IMG/VR virus record: IMGVR_UViG_3300048914_000058
Span: 1 to 22,551 of that record
Strand: one strand, 5' to 3'
Origin: a virus
DNA length: 22,551 nucleotides
Positions 21,885-22,551 of this stretch are shown piece by piece. Position numbers and translations under genes: made by a program. The notes under the pieces were generated by a model that saw nothing but the letters and a program-made list of their open reading frames with translations, was not told where the DNA came from and did no database searches. Position 1 is the stretch's first letter. The number at the start of each line of letters is the position of its first letter.

Positions 21885-22193
21885 GTGCATGTGTATTTTG
21901 GCTTCCTACTCTGGCTGATGCTGCTTGTCGGGAACTTATATGTAAACCCTATTTTCGTAGTAATCGGAGCGCTGATACCTGACGCAGACATAAAGGGCGC
22001 TCCGGCTGCAAGAATACTACCGCTTTACATTTGGTTGAAGCATCGCGGTCCGACGCATAGGTTGTGGGTGATGTTGCCGGTGTGCGGACTGGTCGCCTTA
22101 TGGGACCCGCAGTGTGGCGGAGGTTTACTTGTTGGTTGGTTTTCTCATTTAATGCTGGATAGTTGTACAAAGTCCGGCTTAAAGGTTTGGTAA
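21885..22193 (+). CDS. Miniature YdjM/DUF457-like membrane-bound metal-dependent hydrolase (moron-like)
   Basis: The 102-residue protein has three motifs of the YdjM/DUF457 family in order: an N-terminal HVYFG (in place of THxxxG), PDAD at residues 32-35, HRGPTH at 53-58, and GWFSHLMLDSCTKSG at 84-98. These His and Asp residues are the presumed metal site. Hydrophobic stretches (FLLWLMLLVGNLYV, VMLPVCGLVALW, GGGLLVGWF) indicate membrane insertion. Bacterial members are ~150-200 aa, so this is a short version. It lies on the + strand between two - strand structural genes, with its own terminator 5 nt after the stop. The start is uncertain: GTG 21885 fits the conserved N-terminus but is 20 nt from GGAGGT (21859-21864). 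No clear + strand promoter is seen. Confidence 0.75.
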   Translation: MHVYFGFLLWLMLLVGNLYVNPIFVVIGALIPDADIKGAPAARILPLYIWLKHRGPTHRLWVMLPVCGLVALWDPQCGGGLLVGWFSHLMLDSCTKSGLKVW

Positions 22194-22197
22194 ACAC

Positions 22198-22245
22198 AAA
22201 AAGACCCGGCGGGCAGCGTAAAGGCTGTGATTGCCGGGTCTTTTT
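22198..22245. terminator. Bidirectional terminator with 13-bp stem
   Basis: AAAAAGACCCGGC (22198-22210) pairs perfectly with GCCGGGTCTTTTT (22233-22245) around a 22-nt loop that can form an inner CAGC/GCTG helix. T-runs lie on both sides, so it can end + strand transcripts of the DUF457-like gene and - strand transcripts from the promoter at 22337-22365. Confidence 0.9.
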
Positions 22246-22330
22246 GCATCGTTTTCGAAAAACCTTGGACCGGATGGGGCCGATCTTCTTTACACAGGGA
22301 CGGATACTTTGGAGAAGTTCCTCTATGTGT
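22198..22330 (-). ncRNA. Candidate structured small RNA or attenuated leader, ~133 nt
   Basis: A good promoter (22365-22337) predicts a start at about 22330, and the strong terminator predicts an end near 22198. No ORF with a ribosome binding site lies between them. The predicted RNA has four structures in order. First is an imperfect hairpin closed by ACACA (at its 5' end) and UGUGU (22292-22296). Next is GAUCGG-CCCCAU-CCGGUC (22285-22268), then GUUUU-UCG-AAAAC (22263-22251), then the 13-bp terminator. Such dense pairing is more than expected for a spacer. No known RNA family is recognised. It may be a phage small RNA or a regulated leader whose read-through would enter the late operon, antisense to the DUF457-like gene. 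Confidence 0.45.
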
Positions 22331-22336
22331 ACATAA

Positions 22337-22365
22337 AGTATAGCATGTTGCATATGATAATACAA
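22337..22365 (-). promoter_or_regulatory. Sigma-A-like promoter with extended -10, downstream of the portal gene
   Basis: On the - strand the -35 is TTGTAT (22365-22360), the spacer is 17 nt, and the -10 is TATACT (22342-22337) preceded by TGC. This is the best promoter match in the window. The region downstream to the terminator holds no ORF, which points to an RNA product. Confidence 0.6.
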
Positions 22366-22375
22366 GCACTAAATG

Positions 22376-22551
22376 CTACATACCACGCGCCTGCGCCATC
22401 ATCGCCTGCTGCCCGGTAACGCCTTGCTGCGGAGCCTGCTCTGGAACCTGCGACGATATGCCGTTCTTCGAATCGCTGGCCTGCTTCTGCTGAAGCATTT
22501 GCTGAGCCATCTGAAGCGCCATATTCTGCGCGTTCTCTGGAGCCATACCTT
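22376..22551 (-). CDS. Portal protein, C-terminal end (partial)
   Basis: A - strand frame enters from the right edge and stops at TAG 22378-22376, giving the last 57 residues of a longer protein. The sequence is rich in Gln, Met and Ala (NMALQMAQQMLQQKQA, then QAPQQGVTGQQAMMAQARGM), the usual flexible tail of phage portal proteins. Its place directly before scaffold, decoration and capsid genes, on the same strand, fits the portal. The catalytic-free ring body and the clip lie outside the window, so the assignment depends on tail composition and gene order. Another virion protein is possible but less likely. Confidence 0.6.
   Translation of the reverse strand, partial: GMAPENAQNMALQMAQQMLQQKQASDSKNGISSQVPEQAPQQGVTGQQAMMAQARGM

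Noticed and set aside
21949-22365. 138-codon ORF on the - strand opposite the DUF457-like gene
   Set aside because: It is Arg/Pro/Cys/Ser-rich with no ribosome binding site, crosses the promoter and the terminator hairpin, and is antisense to a gene with clear family motifs.
1-22551. tRNA or rRNA genes, insertion sequences, integrase or attachment sites
   Set aside because: None was seen on reading the window; no cloverleaf-like element, transposase or recombinase motif was recognised.

Overview
The window is part of a tailed double-stranded DNA phage genome, or a prophage of the same kind. The host looks like a Gram-positive Bacillota bacterium. Ribosome binding sites are strong GGAGG types, TTG and GTG starts are frequent, the endolysin is a zinc amidase next to a BhlA-like holin, and the promoters look like sigma-A promoters. 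The layout fits a short-tailed (podovirus-like) phage. The structural cluster has portal, scaffold, decoration protein, major capsid protein, adaptor, a nozzle-like protein, a spike, a fibre and two large ejection-type proteins. It has no recognisable tail tube, Dit, tail terminator or frameshifted chaperone pair. Bacillus or Paenibacillus relatives are plausible, but I cannot fix the genus.

Region 1 (1-2306, + strand) is the end of an early/middle operon: a small lipoprotein likely to act in superinfection exclusion, five tiny unknown proteins, a RuvC-like Holliday junction resolvase, and a DUF3310 protein with an added C-terminal zinc-finger-like motif. Consecutive small genes are separated by a ~30-bp stem-loop repeat that runs from the stop codon to the Shine-Dalgarno sequence. 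There are five clear copies and one eroded copy. This is the most unusual feature of the region.

Region 2 (2303-21689, - strand) is the late operon, transcribed right to left. Its order is scaffold, decoration protein, major capsid protein, hairpin terminator, small acidic protein, head-tail adaptor, nozzle with an inserted discoidin-like domain, pectin-lyase-fold spike, small fibre-associated protein, 1251-residue fibre, two tiny proteins, a promoter with a 15-bp inverted repeat, a virion protein with a lytic transglycosylase domain, a 1072-residue internal/ejection protein, BhlA-like holin, amidase and a second holin. The two operons meet at a bidirectional terminator whose loop holds both stop codons.

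Region 3 (21690-22551) interrupts the structural operon. A + strand gene for a miniature YdjM/DUF457-like membrane hydrolase lies between portal and scaffold, facing the other way, like a moron. Beyond it, on the - strand, an extended -10 promoter is followed by ~130 nt with several hairpins and a terminator. This is a good candidate for a phage small RNA or an attenuated leader. The 3' end of the Gln/Met-rich portal gene runs off the right edge. Terminase and replication genes are not in the window.
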